From Nitrososphaerota archaeon (GTDB lineage Archaea > Thermoproteota > Nitrososphaeria > Nitrososphaerales > Nitrosopumilaceae), in assembly GCA_016215465.1 (NCBI GenBank), contig JACRJT010000044.1, positions 1-37,109 on the forward strand: 37,109 nt of DNA, read 5' to 3'. Every line of letters begins with the position of its first letter. Positions within the stretch are counted from its first letter, which is position 1. A program made the position numbers and the translations under genes. The notes below the pieces were generated by a model. It was not told the origin of the DNA and made no database searches. It was given only the letters and a program-made list of their open reading frames with translations. Positions 6,596-14,773 of the stretch are shown one piece after another.

Positions 6596-8995
6596 TTATT
6601 CAGAATGTCGTTTAGGATTCCATCTTTTCAGTGCCAAAGAGCTTCCAGTCACAGAAACAGAGCTAGCAGCCATTGCCATTCCTGCTACAGTTGGATAAAG
6701 CAATCCAAGTCCGGCAACTGGAATTAATGCCACATTATATGCAAATGCGTAAAAAAGATTCTGCTTTATTTTTTCTACTGTCTTTTTGCTTATCTCAAAT
6801 GCAGACAAGACGTCATTTAGATTGTTTCGTACTAAAATGATTTTTCCCGCATCTATGGCAATATCAGTTCCACTAGACATAGCAATTCCAACATCAGATA
6901 TAGTCAGAGCAGCTGCATCATTTATTCCATCTCCAACCATTGCAACCTTGTTTCCCTTTTCTTGCAGTTTTCTTATTTCGTCTGCCTTTTGACCTGGCAA
7001 GACATTTGCAATTACTCTATCGATCCCGATTTCCTTAGCTACAGTATTTGCAGTTTTCTGATTATCTCCAGTCAGCATTATTACCTGGATTTTCATTTTC
7101 TTTAAATGATTCACGACCGTAGATGCTTCCTTTCGCGGCACATCAAGTATCCCTATGATTCCAACTGGTTTTTTACCTAGCCCGACCATGATTCCAGTTT
7201 TTCCCTCTTGTTGTAACTGTAGTAGAAATTCAGAGTCATATTCCAAACCTTCGTCTGAAAAAAACTTGGAACTTCCAGCAAGAATCCTAGAACCATTATA
7301 TTCTGCGATGATTCCTTTTCCAGGCACAGCCACAAAGTCAGATGCACTAGAAATTACAATTCCATCATCTTGTGCCCTTTGCAAAATTGCTTTCCCTAAA
7401 GGATGTTCAGAGTTTTTTTCAGCAATTGCTGCAAGTTCTAGAATTTTCCTTTCATCAAATGAATTATCAAGTGATACAACATCAGTTACATGAGGATTCC
7501 CTGCAGTTAGAGTGCCAGTCTTGTCAAATACTATGGTATTGACTTTTCCCAGTACTTCTAGTGCTTCGCCACTCTTGAACAAGACTCCGTTTTGTGCACC
7601 TTTCCCAATTCCAACCATAACAGCAGTAGGTGTAGCAAGTCCCAGTGCACAGGGACATGCAACTACTAATATTGCAACTGCAGGAATCAATGATGCTGCA
7701 AAGTGATGCTCCCCGTTAGTAGTAAAAAAATACCATCCAAAAAAAGTTCCAACAGATATTGCGATAACAATAAACGCAAAATATCCCGCTATCTTGTCAA
7801 CCATCTTTTGCATTGGAGGCTTTTTGCCCATTGCGTCCTCAACTAATCTGATAATTTGTGAAAGGAGGGTATCGCTTCCAACTTTTTCTGCCCTAATTTG
7901 TAGTACTCCTTCCCTGTTAACCGTACTTCCAATGACCAGATCCCCAATTTTTTTTTCAACTGGAATGGATTCGCCAGTAATCATTGACTCGTCCACTGCA
8001 GAGTGCCCATCTATTACAATACTGTCCACTGGGATCTTTTCGCCGGGCCTTACAACCATGATGTCGCCTGGCTTTATTAGTTCGATCGATACTTCGATTT
8101 CATCATTATTTCTTTTTACTCTAGCAGTCTTGGGGGAAAGCTCTAGCATTTTTTTAATTACAGATGAGACTTTTCCCTTTGTCTTGTTTTCAAGATATTT
8201 TCCTAATATGATGAATGTTATGACAGTAGCACCTGCATCATAGTACAGATTATGCCAGAGAGGTACAGGAAACGTATTGTATACACTAAACAGATAGGCT
8301 GCCGTAGTTCCCACAACAACTAGTGTATCCATGTTTGCAGACCTCAGTTTGGCAATTCTGTATGCGCCAACATAGAACCTATTTCCTGCAACAAACTGAA
8401 CCACGCTTGCACATAAAAACAAAACATATGCGGAATAGCTAGTTATAGAAATTGGAATGAATGTAAAAAAGTCATACATCCCAAGCAAAATGATCGGAAT
8501 TGTGAAAACAAGCGCTATTACGAATAGTTTTTTGAGTTTTTTTGCTTCCATTTCCTCTGCAGATGCAGACAGGTCTTCACTTAGGATCTGATAACCACTT
8601 TTTGCTAAGAATTGTCGTATATCAGATAATGAAATCAGTGCAGAATTATATTGTATTATGGCCTGACTGTTCCCATAGTTTACTGACGCATCCTTGATTC
8701 CATCCATGTTTTGGAGTTTTCTTTCCAAATTATCTGCGTCAGAAGAATCAGTGATTCCACCAACCTTCATTGTGAGATTTTCATAAACCACGGAATAGCC
8801 AGATGTTCTTACCGCGCTTTCTATTTTGGACAAATCAACCACGTTTGGATCAAACTCCAAGAGTGCCTTTTGCGATGCCAAGTTTACCTCGCATTTTTTC
8901 ACACCATCAAGTTTGGAAACATAATTCTGGATCGAATTTACACATCCGGCACAATGCATGCCCCCAATTTTCAGTACAGTTTGCTTTGTTTTCAT
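6596..8995 (-). CDS. copA: Copper-translocating P1B-type ATPase
   Basis: A 799-aa heavy-metal P-type ATPase. An N-terminal HMA domain carries GGMHCAGC (11-18, metal-binding C15/C18). A second HMA-like domain (about 75-140) has lost its CxxC. Membrane helices follow, then TGES (340-343), the transmembrane CPC (447-449) that marks Cu/Ag transport, the phosphorylation motif DKTGTLT (491-497), the SEHP nucleotide-site motif (about 529-532) and a GDGIND hinge. It exports Cu(I) at the cytoplasmic membrane. Copper handling matters in ammonia oxidisers, whose electron transport is copper-rich. It is divergent from the HTH-TRASH regulator. Confidence 0.96.
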   Translation of the reverse strand: MKTKQTVLKIGGMHCAGCVNSIQNYVSKLDGVKKCEVNLASQKALLEFDPNVVDLSKIESAVRTSGYSVVYENLTMKVGGITDSSDADNLERKLQNMDGIKDASVNYGNSQAIIQYNSALISLSDIRQFLAKSGYQILSEDLSASAEEMEAKKLKKLFVIALVFTIPIILLGMYDFFTFIPISITSYSAYVLFLCASVVQFVAGNRFYVGAYRIAKLRSANMDTLVVVGTTAAYLFSVYNTFPVPLWHNLYYDAGATVITFIILGKYLENKTKGKVSSVIKKMLELSPKTARVKRNNDEIEVSIELIKPGDIMVVRPGEKIPVDSIVIDGHSAVDESMITGESIPVEKKIGDLVIGSTVNREGVLQIRAEKVGSDTLLSQIIRLVEDAMGKKPPMQKMVDKIAGYFAFIVIAISVGTFFGWYFFTTNGEHHFAASLIPAVAILVVACPCALGLATPTAVMVGIGKGAQNGVLFKSGEALEVLGKVNTIVFDKTGTLTAGNPHVTDVVSLDNSFDERKILELAAIAEKNSEHPLGKAILQRAQDDGIVISSASDFVAVPGKGIIAEYNGSRILAGSSKFFSDEGLEYDSEFLLQLQQEGKTGIMVGLGKKPVGIIGILDVPRKEASTVVNHLKKMKIQVIMLTGDNQKTANTVAKEIGIDRVIANVLPGQKADEIRKLQEKGNKVAMVGDGINDAAALTISDVGIAMSSGTDIAIDAGKIILVRNNLNDVLSAFEISKKTVEKIKQNLFYAFAYNVALIPVAGLGLLYPTVAGMAMAASSVSVTGSSLALKRWNPKRHSE

Positions 8996-9020
8996 TACAC
9001 CATAGAATGGTTTTATTATG

Positions 9021-9030
9021 TACTTAAAAT
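9021..9030 (-). promoter_or_regulatory. Predicted copA TATA box
   Basis: Read on the minus strand this is ATTTTAAGTA, an archaeal TATA-like sequence. Its centre is about 30 nt upstream of the copA ATG, so the transcript would be leaderless or nearly so. The palindrome at 9037-9050 lies directly upstream of it. Confidence 0.5.
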
Positions 9031-9036
9031 CCGTAC

Positions 9037-9050
9037 TTTACAATTGTAAA
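9037..9050. promoter_or_regulatory. Palindromic operator between copA and its regulator
   Basis: TTTACAATTGTAAA is a perfect 14-bp palindrome in the 88-nt gap between two divergent genes, and it sits between their two TATA-like boxes. A dimeric Lrp-type HTH protein, the product of the gene to its right, is the obvious candidate to bind it. Both promoters could then be controlled from one site. Confidence 0.6.
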
Positions 9051-9051
9051 A

Positions 9052-9060
9052 TCTATAAAA
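9052..9060 (+). promoter_or_regulatory. Predicted TATA box of the HTH-TRASH regulator
   Basis: TCTATAAAA is a strong TATA box centred about 27 nt before the GTG start at 9084, so this gene is probably leaderless. It is immediately adjacent to the palindrome at 9037-9050. Confidence 0.55.
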
Positions 9061-9083
9061 GCTAATCAGACTAGACAGATACT

Positions 9084-9512
9084 GTGCCATTCAAGCTAGA
9101 TGACATCGATTATGCAATACTTGAATCCCTAAACAAGGATGGAAGGAAGTCATTCAGACAGATTTCAAGGGAGATCAAAATAAGCACACCTACCGTAAAG
9201 GCACGATATGAAAGACTAGTAAACATCGGCTTGATAAAAGCGGTTTTGCCAATCATAGACTTTGGAAAACTCGAGAACAAAGACAGCATAAAGCTAGACA
9301 CAATACGCTCAAAGGCCATCAAAAATCATGATGTAAAGATCACAAAGGGTTTGCTTGTCAAGATGTCTTGCGATTATTGTGAGGGACCGGTTCCTGAAAA
9401 ACCAAGCATTTTAAAATTTGCAAATTTTGAGAGGTTTTTTTGCTGCACATCGTGTAGAAGTTTGTATAAAGAAAAGTACAAGGGACGAATTGGAAAGTTA
9501 TCAGGCAAATAG
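9084..9512 (+). CDS. Lrp-type HTH + TRASH domain metal-responsive regulator
   Basis: A 142-aa protein. Residues 5-60 form an AsnC/Lrp winged HTH (DIDYAILESLNKDGRKSFRQ, then STPTVKARYERL). Residues 93-130 form a TRASH-type metal-binding domain with C96, C99, C120, C121 and C124 (CDYC and FCCTSC). TRASH-HTH proteins regulate copper efflux in archaea such as Sulfolobus (CopT/CopR-type); that is family knowledge. The position opposite copA and the shared palindrome fit that role. The start is GTG, chosen because a TATA box lies at leaderless spacing. Confidence 0.88.
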   Translation: MPFKLDDIDYAILESLNKDGRKSFRQISREIKISTPTVKARYERLVNIGLIKAVLPIIDFGKLENKDSIKLDTIRSKAIKNHDVKITKGLLVKMSCDYCEGPVPEKPSILKFANFERFFCCTSCRSLYKEKYKGRIGKLSGK

Positions 9513-9579
9513 ATACGAATTAAATGTACACTAAACAGTTTTGTAATTTGGCAAAATTAGTTGATGCGTGAGAGTGAAA

Positions 9580-9792
9580 CTATTTTCTCATCGCGTCAAT
9601 CTGGCAGGTCATAATCCAATCAAGTAATTCGTGGGCCGTTGGATTAAGATCTGGCTTGTTATGCATCAGGTTACTAACCCAGATAAAATTAATTTGGTTT
9701 AGCAACGGCTTGTTTTGTTCGTCGCCATTTCTGACTTTGTTTCGCAGATCTTCTGGAATTGTATTCCACCATTCTGCAAAGGTTCTTGCCAT
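9580..9792 (-). CDS. Small hypothetical protein (70 aa)
   Basis: A 70-aa soluble ORF with W/P/H-rich helices (TFAEWWNTIPEDLRNKV near the N-terminus, HELLDWIMTCQIDAMRK at the end). No family is recognised. It follows the YCII-like gene on the same strand with an 11-nt gap, which suggests co-transcription and raises confidence that it is real. Confidence 0.55.
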   Translation of the reverse strand: MARTFAEWWNTIPEDLRNKVRNGDEQNKPLLNQINFIWVSNLMHNKPDLNPTAHELLDWIMTCQIDAMRK

Positions 9793-9803
9793 CTTTTACT
9801 TTT

Positions 9804-10118
9804 TTATTTACCAAGGAATGATAGAATTGGCATTGCATCCCATTGATACAGATAGTAATCCAGCACGTTTGAGCAGATCTTGTCATAATTGTCGTAAATT
9901 GAGTTTGCTTCTTCGTCTGTAGCCTCAAATATCGCTATTCCTGTCTTGTTGTCACTTAATGCGCCAGACCACATTATTCGTCCTTGGGACTGCCAATCAT
10001 CGATCAAGTTACTTATTTGAGGTCGCACTCTTTCTATGTCCTGCTCACTTGTGAATTCTTTTAGTGTACTTACAAGAATCCATGGTTTTCTTTGAGAAAT
10101 TAATTCTGTTTGACTCAT
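9804..10118 (-). CDS. YCII-like small protein
   Basis: A 104-aa protein with a ferredoxin-like alpha/beta pattern: WILVSTLKEF as strand 1, then GRIMWSGALSDNKTGIAIFEA resembling the GRILxSGP...GxxIxEA core of YCII-related proteins, then a helix and a final aromatic strand. YCII-type proteins are small putative enzymes or degradation-associated domains without a firm general function. It is first in a two-gene unit with the 70-aa ORF. Confidence 0.6.
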   Translation of the reverse strand: MSQTELISQRKPWILVSTLKEFTSEQDIERVRPQISNLIDDWQSQGRIMWSGALSDNKTGIAIFEATDEEANSIYDNYDKICSNVLDYYLYQWDAMPILSFLGK

Positions 10119-10458
10119 GAGATAAAGATCAATATGGAATGAATTAAGAATGATGCTGATTTCGGCTTGTTGTTCTTTGATTTTGTACTAGTCTGATGAA
10201 ATTACATGTTATAATGTTCAACATTTTTAATAATTCCAAATGCATTATTATTTTGATCTTGCAGCAAACAGCCATTGCAGTTAAGATCAAAGAGAGTCAC
10301 CAATGCAAGGATATACAGTTAATCATCCATCAAATCTGGAAAATTGCTATTGGCAGATTTTGATCATTGGACTGGTGACTATTTCATTTAAGTGAAAAAA
10401 TCTTTGAAGACTTCGTCACATAACGATTATCACAAAACATAATTTCTTGTGAAGACTG
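10119..10458. other. AT-rich spacer, no clear gene
   Basis: This 340-nt stretch has no convincing gene. It holds a 30-codon ORF at 10303-10395 (listed separately at low confidence) and AT-rich tracts, including a patch at about 10210-10255 that could contain promoters for the leftward YCII-like gene. No repeat or strong hairpin was seen. Confidence 0.5.
10303..10395 (+). CDS. Doubtful 30-aa ORF
   Basis: ATG to TGA, 30 codons, with a hydrophobic half (CYWQILIIGLVTISFK) after a polar N-terminus. It could be a single-span membrane peptide. There is no convincing TATA box at leaderless spacing and no neighbour to support it, so it may well be chance. Confidence 0.15.
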   Translation: MQGYTVNHPSNLENCYWQILIIGLVTISFK

Positions 10459-10821
10459 TCAGTCTTGAGTTGCGCCGCATTCTGAGCAAAATTTGGCAGA
10501 CAGAGAAATTTTAGAGCCGCATTCTGAGCAAAATTTTGCGTCAGAGTCAGTTATCTTGTTCACGTTTCCATACATGCTTGTGTTTCTGACAGCGCCTGTT
10601 GGTTCGTACTTGTCATCGTCGATTATGTTTACTGGTGCAAAGTCTTTTTCCTCAACGTATGCCATGATTCTTGGAATGGTATTGTCCTTGTTCTTTGGAT
10701 CAGGGATGATATCTGCAAGCCAAAAGGAATACCTCATAAGCGTAAGCTCTGGTGTGGAAAAGGCAAGTGTGTGAGCAGACATGTAGTCTTCTGCTGCGGC
10801 CTTTCCATTGAAAACTCGCAT
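10459..10821 (-). CDS. Hypothetical protein with C-terminal zinc ribbon
   Basis: A 120-aa protein. The N-terminal 95 residues are alpha/beta without a recognised family. The C-terminus carries a zinc ribbon made of CSECG (98-102) and CSECG (112-116), identical five-residue knuckles 14 residues apart. Zinc-ribbon tails of this sort are repeatedly attached to unrelated thaumarchaeal proteins, including two others in this window, and probably mediate protein contacts. The start ATG at 10821 is clear. Confidence 0.7.
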   Translation of the reverse strand: MRVFNGKAAAEDYMSAHTLAFSTPELTLMRYSFWLADIIPDPKNKDNTIPRIMAYVEEKDFAPVNIIDDDKYEPTGAVRNTSMYGNVNKITDSDAKFCSECGSKISLSAKFCSECGATQD

Positions 10822-10935
10822 GAGAATGCTGATCCATATTAGATGTATATTGTTTACTAGAGTTTTAATGGTAAACTGATTTGATTCTTTGTCATATACA
10901 TAACGTGCTAGCAGGAAAGTGTACTCTTAAGAGAC

Positions 10936-12045
10936 TTATTTTTTGATTAGTTTAGAGCCTTTGATTTTGGTTATAGCAATAACTACTCCCAAAATAGATG
11001 TCATTGCAATCAAGGCACCAAATGGAAATTCTGGCACAATTTTTGCAACATCGTTCATCTTGAGAAGTATTGCATCAACATGTGCATCTACTTCAGAGAC
11101 GGGTGCACCGTTCTTAATCATATCACGCAATTCTTCACGCATCATACGTTCTATGTCATGATTTAGCTCAGGATTTTGCTGGCCAATTGGAGATTCTAAA
11201 AATTCAAAGTTATCCAAGTATGCCTTTGTAGCGAGACTTAGTGCCTCATCCGTGTTTCCAGCGGCATATTCTTCTTTTGTCTCTTTCAGTAGAGATCTTA
11301 TATTTTCAACATAGTCCAAAAGATCGGTATCTTCACTTTCAACACCCATAACTTCATCAAGCTCGTGAATCACTCCATCTGCCATAATTGTAATGTCTGC
11401 GGGGTTTGCTCTTGAGTCATAACCTGCCCACAAGTCATCATAGAATTCTTCAATTTCTTCCGCTTCATGTTGTGGCAATTCTGACTTTATTTCGTTAAAG
11501 ATTTGTTGGGAGCGCCAGACAAATGCGGAGCCGTCTTGGAATTCTGCCATCATGCTTATCTCGCCATTTGTTATTGCCTCCTCATATTCGCCTTTTGATG
11601 TCTCTAACAGTCCTTGCATTAGTTTCATTTTGAAATTCGGATCCTGACTAAGAGTGTCGCCAACTATTGCGGTTCTTGCAATTTCAACTACCTCTTTTGC
11701 ACCATCTATTGCCTCTTGAGCATCTTGACGGGTCACATCCTTACCAGTCTTTTTGCCAAGATCTAAAAGAATTTGTTTTACTTGGGTATCCAAGTCGGGG
11801 CTGCTTTTTTGCAGCACTGGTTTCATCATATCATATAATTCGGCAATTGGATGAGTGGCATGCACCAGTACAAGTTCGGTATTGTCATCATCAAGATTCT
11901 GTTCGATTGCCCAGAAGTGGCCTAATGACTCCTCAAGTGATCCTGCGAATGCAAGTTTTTCATCATAATCAGTATCGGCAAATGCAAGTGAAGTAGAAGA
12001 TGCAACTGCAATCAGCGTAAGAACAGCAATAAGTGATTTCAACAA
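10936..12045 (-). CDS. Secreted PEFG-CTERM protein
   Basis: A 369-aa exported protein with a signal peptide (1-23, ending SLAFA), a long acidic helical ectodomain and a C-terminal tripartite sorting tail. The tail has VPEFPFG at 337-343, a hydrophobic helix (ALIAMTSILGVVIAI) and a basic end (KIKGSKLIKK). This is the thaumarchaeal PEFG-CTERM form of exosortase/archaeosortase signals. The ectodomain (for example AYLDNFEFLE near 275) faintly recalls the extracytoplasmic helical part of FTR1-type iron permeases, which is a weak similarity. The protein is probably processed at the cell surface by an archaeosortase not seen here. Confidence 0.78.
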   Translation of the reverse strand: MLKSLIAVLTLIAVASSTSLAFADTDYDEKLAFAGSLEESLGHFWAIEQNLDDDNTELVLVHATHPIAELYDMMKPVLQKSSPDLDTQVKQILLDLGKKTGKDVTRQDAQEAIDGAKEVVEIARTAIVGDTLSQDPNFKMKLMQGLLETSKGEYEEAITNGEISMMAEFQDGSAFVWRSQQIFNEIKSELPQHEAEEIEEFYDDLWAGYDSRANPADITIMADGVIHELDEVMGVESEDTDLLDYVENIRSLLKETKEEYAAGNTDEALSLATKAYLDNFEFLESPIGQQNPELNHDIERMMREELRDMIKNGAPVSEVDAHVDAILLKMNDVAKIVPEFPFGALIAMTSILGVVIAITKIKGSKLIKK

Positions 12046-12257
12046 AATGAGTAAATTTTACTGGTCGCTTTAAACCGATGTATGATTCCACAATCTTGAA
12101 ACGAAATTCCATAATGAGATTTATTTTATGGGATGTGTTTTCATATTCTAATTTTCTTTCAATAAGAACTCGGTAATATTTTGTAGACTGTTAAAAGGTC
12201 AAACCATTTTTTATTTATGATTTTTATTTTGAATGAATTTCTTAGGGTTGTGATGGT

Positions 12258-12773
12258 CTAAGTTTTGGTTCCGCACTTGGTGCAGAATTTTGCACCCGCC
12301 CTAAGATCTGCGCCGCAAGACTTGCATCCGCTTTGCGAGGATCGTGGCATCATTGAGGGATCCGGTGAAGGCAGTGTCCCCGGCGAAGAAAACGCTTCAC
12401 CTGCTGAAACAATGGATGGCGGCCTCCCAGGCGTCTGAGCAGGCATAACTGGTACTCGCCCCATACCCGGCATCATCCCCCCTCCCATACCAGGCATTAA
12501 TCCTGGGGATTGTGTTGTTCCAAGGTTTCCTGCACCAACTCTGTCTATTGCTTTTTTCATCTCAAAGAGCACTTTTACTGCCAAAAATTCTAGCGCAGAA
12601 TATGCGACGATATAATCGCCCATCTTTTCAAAAAATTCTTTATCAGATATCTTTCCATGCTTGTACATTGTATTTGCATCTAAAAACGACTCGTAATATC
12701 CCTGTGAGTCCTTGAACAAATTATCTAATTTTTCTGCTAAAAGGTTTAGTGTGTCTACTTCACCAAGCGACAT
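12258..12773 (-). CDS. Helical protein with Gly/Met/Pro linker and zinc-ribbon tail
   Basis: A 171-aa protein with three parts. The N-terminal helical domain (1-95) is charged and contains a repeated F/Y-E pattern. The linker (about 95-145) is rich in Gly, Met, Pro and Ser (PGMGGGMMPGM). The C-terminal zinc ribbon has CKSCG and CTKCG. No function is recognised. The architecture, a soluble domain with a flexible linker and zinc ribbon, resembles the PRC-barrel protein at 13257. A 50-nt gap separates it from the upstream thioredoxin gene on the same strand. Confidence 0.7.
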   Translation of the reverse strand: MSLGEVDTLNLLAEKLDNLFKDSQGYYESFLDANTMYKHGKISDKEFFEKMGDYIVAYSALEFLAVKVLFEMKKAIDRVGAGNLGTTQSPGLMPGMGGGMMPGMGRVPVMPAQTPGRPPSIVSAGEAFSSPGTLPSPDPSMMPRSSQSGCKSCGADLRAGAKFCTKCGTKT

Positions 12774-12823
12774 GTCACAAATTCATTGGACGCTTATTAA
12801 TTACTTTAGGATAAAAAGAAGAT

Positions 12824-13156
12824 TTAGGTTTTAGAGAGCGCTCTGTCAATCATGCCCTTGTAGGATTCCTTTGATGCTGCGCCAACTTGTTGAGCCAAGA
12901 CCTGACCCTTGTGCATAAGCATTAGAGTTGGAATGCTAAAGATGTTGTATTTTGCGGCTAGTTCGTTTGCCTCATCGACGTTTACTTTGACAAAGTTTAC
13001 CTTGCCTTCATAATCTTTGGCAAGCTCTTCTACTACAGGACCGACCATTCTGCACGGACCACACCATTCTGCCCAGAAATCTACGAATACTGGGTTTGGG
13101 GAATCCACGACTTGTGATTGCCAGTCCTTTGCGTTTGTTATGTGTGCTAAAGCCAT
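12824..13156 (-). CDS. trxA: Thioredoxin
   Basis: A 110-aa thioredoxin with the active site WCGPC, the conserved FVDFWAEWCGPCR context, the cis-Pro motif SIPTLML and the usual length. It reduces protein disulfides and could recycle the ArsC-type arsenate reductase in this window. The ATG at 13156 (MALAHIT) is chosen over an upstream TTG at 13180 because it matches normal family length. It is divergent from the PRC-barrel gene. Confidence 0.95.
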   Translation of the reverse strand: MALAHITNAKDWQSQVVDSPNPVFVDFWAEWCGPCRMVGPVVEELAKDYEGKVNFVKVNVDEANELAAKYNIFSIPTLMLMHKGQVLAQQVGAASKESYKGMIDRALSKT

Positions 13157-13223
13157 CTTTATCAAAATCGTTCTAGGCAAACGTATCTAAATATGTTAAG
13201 GAGGAATCTGGACAAATCAACAT

Positions 13224-13232
13224 ATACTTAAA
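13224..13232 (+). promoter_or_regulatory. TATA-like box of the PRC-barrel/signal peptidase unit
   Basis: ATACTTAAA is an archaeal TATA-like sequence centred about 29 nt before the ATG at 13257, at near-leaderless spacing. It supports the first ATG over the internal one at codon 18. Confidence 0.4.
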
Positions 13233-13256
13233 TGTCCTCTGGCTATTTTTCAAAAT

Positions 13257-13997
13257 ATGAGCTCAGAGCTGCGTTTGAAAAAGCTTAGAGGTTCAGGCGG
13301 ATTCGTCATGGCCCAAGTCTCAGATGATCAGCAACGAAGGGGCAACTTGGGTGGACCTGACTTGTTTTTAGCTCCAATTGGAAGACTAGATCAGGAAAAA
13401 ATTTCAAAATATTACTGTAATACGTGTGAGAAGGATTACGAGGGAAGTCCAAAAATCGAATATGAAAATCCAAATGAAGAAGTCGCGCAAAATTTGATTC
13501 TTCTAGAACGAGGACAGTACATGTGCACCACTTGCGGCTCTACCATAGCAGAATACAGGGAATTCCAGAAGCAAAACCAACAAGCAGATGTAGGTCTCGC
13601 AAAACCAATTTCCCCATCATTTGACCAGCCAGCCGCTTCTGAATCAACCATTCAGCCACTTACACCGTCAGAAGATCAGACATTTTCCTCTCCATCAGAT
13701 CCACAGAACTCGTTTAGCTCAATAGTCGGAATGTCAGTCTATGACTCTGATGCAAAAAAGGTAGGAGTCGCGAAACAAGTAGGAGTAAACTCATCACATC
13801 AAGTAGTCTTGATTGTGACAAAAAACAATGGCTCTGATGAGACCATTGAATGGGGCAAGATCAAAAAAATTGGCGAGATAATTCTGTTAGGGGATGGAAC
13901 TCAGTCTGGAACATCGTCAGCAGTGAGATGTGCAAGCTGTAATTTTGAAAATAAGGTAGGCTCCAAGTTTTGTGAGAGTTGCGGAAGCAAGCTGTAA
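13257..13997 (+). CDS. PRC-barrel protein with two zinc-binding modules
   Basis: A 246-aa protein with an unusual order of parts. An N-terminal zinc module has C54, C57, C90 and C93. A Ser/Pro/Gln-rich linker (about 105-152) follows. A PRC-barrel-like domain (about 154-212, GMSVYDSDAKKVGVAKQVGV) is followed by a C-terminal zinc ribbon (CASC at 225-228, CESCG at 239-243). PRC barrels occur in RimM, photosynthetic reaction centre H subunits and many archaeal proteins of unknown role. The stop is 1 nt before the signal peptidase ATG, so the two are coupled. The function is not known. Confidence 0.75.
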   Translation: MSSELRLKKLRGSGGFVMAQVSDDQQRRGNLGGPDLFLAPIGRLDQEKISKYYCNTCEKDYEGSPKIEYENPNEEVAQNLILLERGQYMCTTCGSTIAEYREFQKQNQQADVGLAKPISPSFDQPAASESTIQPLTPSEDQTFSSPSDPQNSFSSIVGMSVYDSDAKKVGVAKQVGVNSSHQVVLIVTKNNGSDETIEWGKIKKIGEIILLGDGTQSGTSSAVRCASCNFENKVGSKFCESCGSKL

Positions 13998-13998
13998 C

Positions 13999-14703
13999 AT
14001 GGCCTCAAGTTCCACAGTAAAGACAATCGTAAAGGACATTATCATAGTTGGAGTGGGAGTTGCTGCAATCTGGTTTGGACTCCAGTTAGCGTTTGGAACA
14101 CAAAATCCATTTTATGTTGTATCTAGTGGAAGCATGATTCCAGTCTTAGAAGTGTACGATGTACTAGTCGTCCAAGGTCATGTGCCTTTTGCAGATATCC
14201 AAGTAGGCGACATCATTGTGTTTAACAGACCAAATGGGCACGACAGGGTAATCGTCCACCGTGTTGCAGATATTTTAGATGATAATCCAAAGACGATTAG
14301 AACAAAGGGCGATGCAAATCCCAGCTCGATTCCTGGAACTGACTATCCACTCACAGAAGAGGAATACATTGGCAAAGTTGTCTATGTCGTACCGCAACTA
14401 GGATATATAACAAGGGTTCTGACGCCTCCAATCAACTACATCATAATTGCAGTAATAATTGGCATAATGATCGTAAAACAGTATTATGGGAAGGGCAAAA
14501 AGGAATCACCCAAATTTGAAACTACCCAGGCAGAATCTGCCACAAATGAAGAATTTACAAAATCGCCTGACATAGAATACAGTAATTCTGTCTCGGATTT
14601 GCCTAGAGAGGAATTTACAAAATCGCCTGACATAGAGCGCATTGACTCCATAGTGGATTCAAAGCAGGACAGCAAGAATCAAAACGATGAGAATAGAACC
14701 TAG
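13999..14703 (+). CDS. Signal peptidase I (archaeal/Sec11 type)
   Basis: Removes signal peptides from exported proteins at the cytoplasmic membrane. The 234-aa protein has an N-terminal membrane helix (10-32), the nucleophile Ser45 in SGSM and His87 in VIVHRV in place of the bacterial Lys. TKGDAN (102-107) supplies the Asp of the Ser-His-Asp arrangement, and a second membrane helix lies at about 146-160. The cytosolic tail is long and carries a tandem repeat, EEFTKSPDIE twice. The ATG at 13999 is chosen; a longer frame from 13972 overlaps the upstream gene. Substrates in this window would include the secreted proteins at 10936, 30427 and 30897. Confidence 0.9.
   Translation: MASSSTVKTIVKDIIIVGVGVAAIWFGLQLAFGTQNPFYVVSSGSMIPVLEVYDVLVVQGHVPFADIQVGDIIVFNRPNGHDRVIVHRVADILDDNPKTIRTKGDANPSSIPGTDYPLTEEEYIGKVVYVVPQLGYITRVLTPPINYIIIAVIIGIMIVKQYYGKGKKESPKFETTQAESATNEEFTKSPDIEYSNSVSDLPREEFTKSPDIERIDSIVDSKQDSKNQNDENRT
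14549..14640 (+). repeat. Tandem in-frame repeat in the signal peptidase tail
   Basis: A 26-nt sequence beginning GAATTTACAAAATCGCC at 14551 recurs exactly at 14611, 60 bp later. It encodes EEFTKSPDIE twice. The 60-bp period is a whole number of codons, so the repeat probably arose by in-frame duplication. Confidence 0.85.
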
Positions 14704-14773
14704 TGATCCAGATTTACTCAAAAAAAGTCATAAAACATTAAAGCATGCAGAAGACCCTTAAACATTCTCAATT

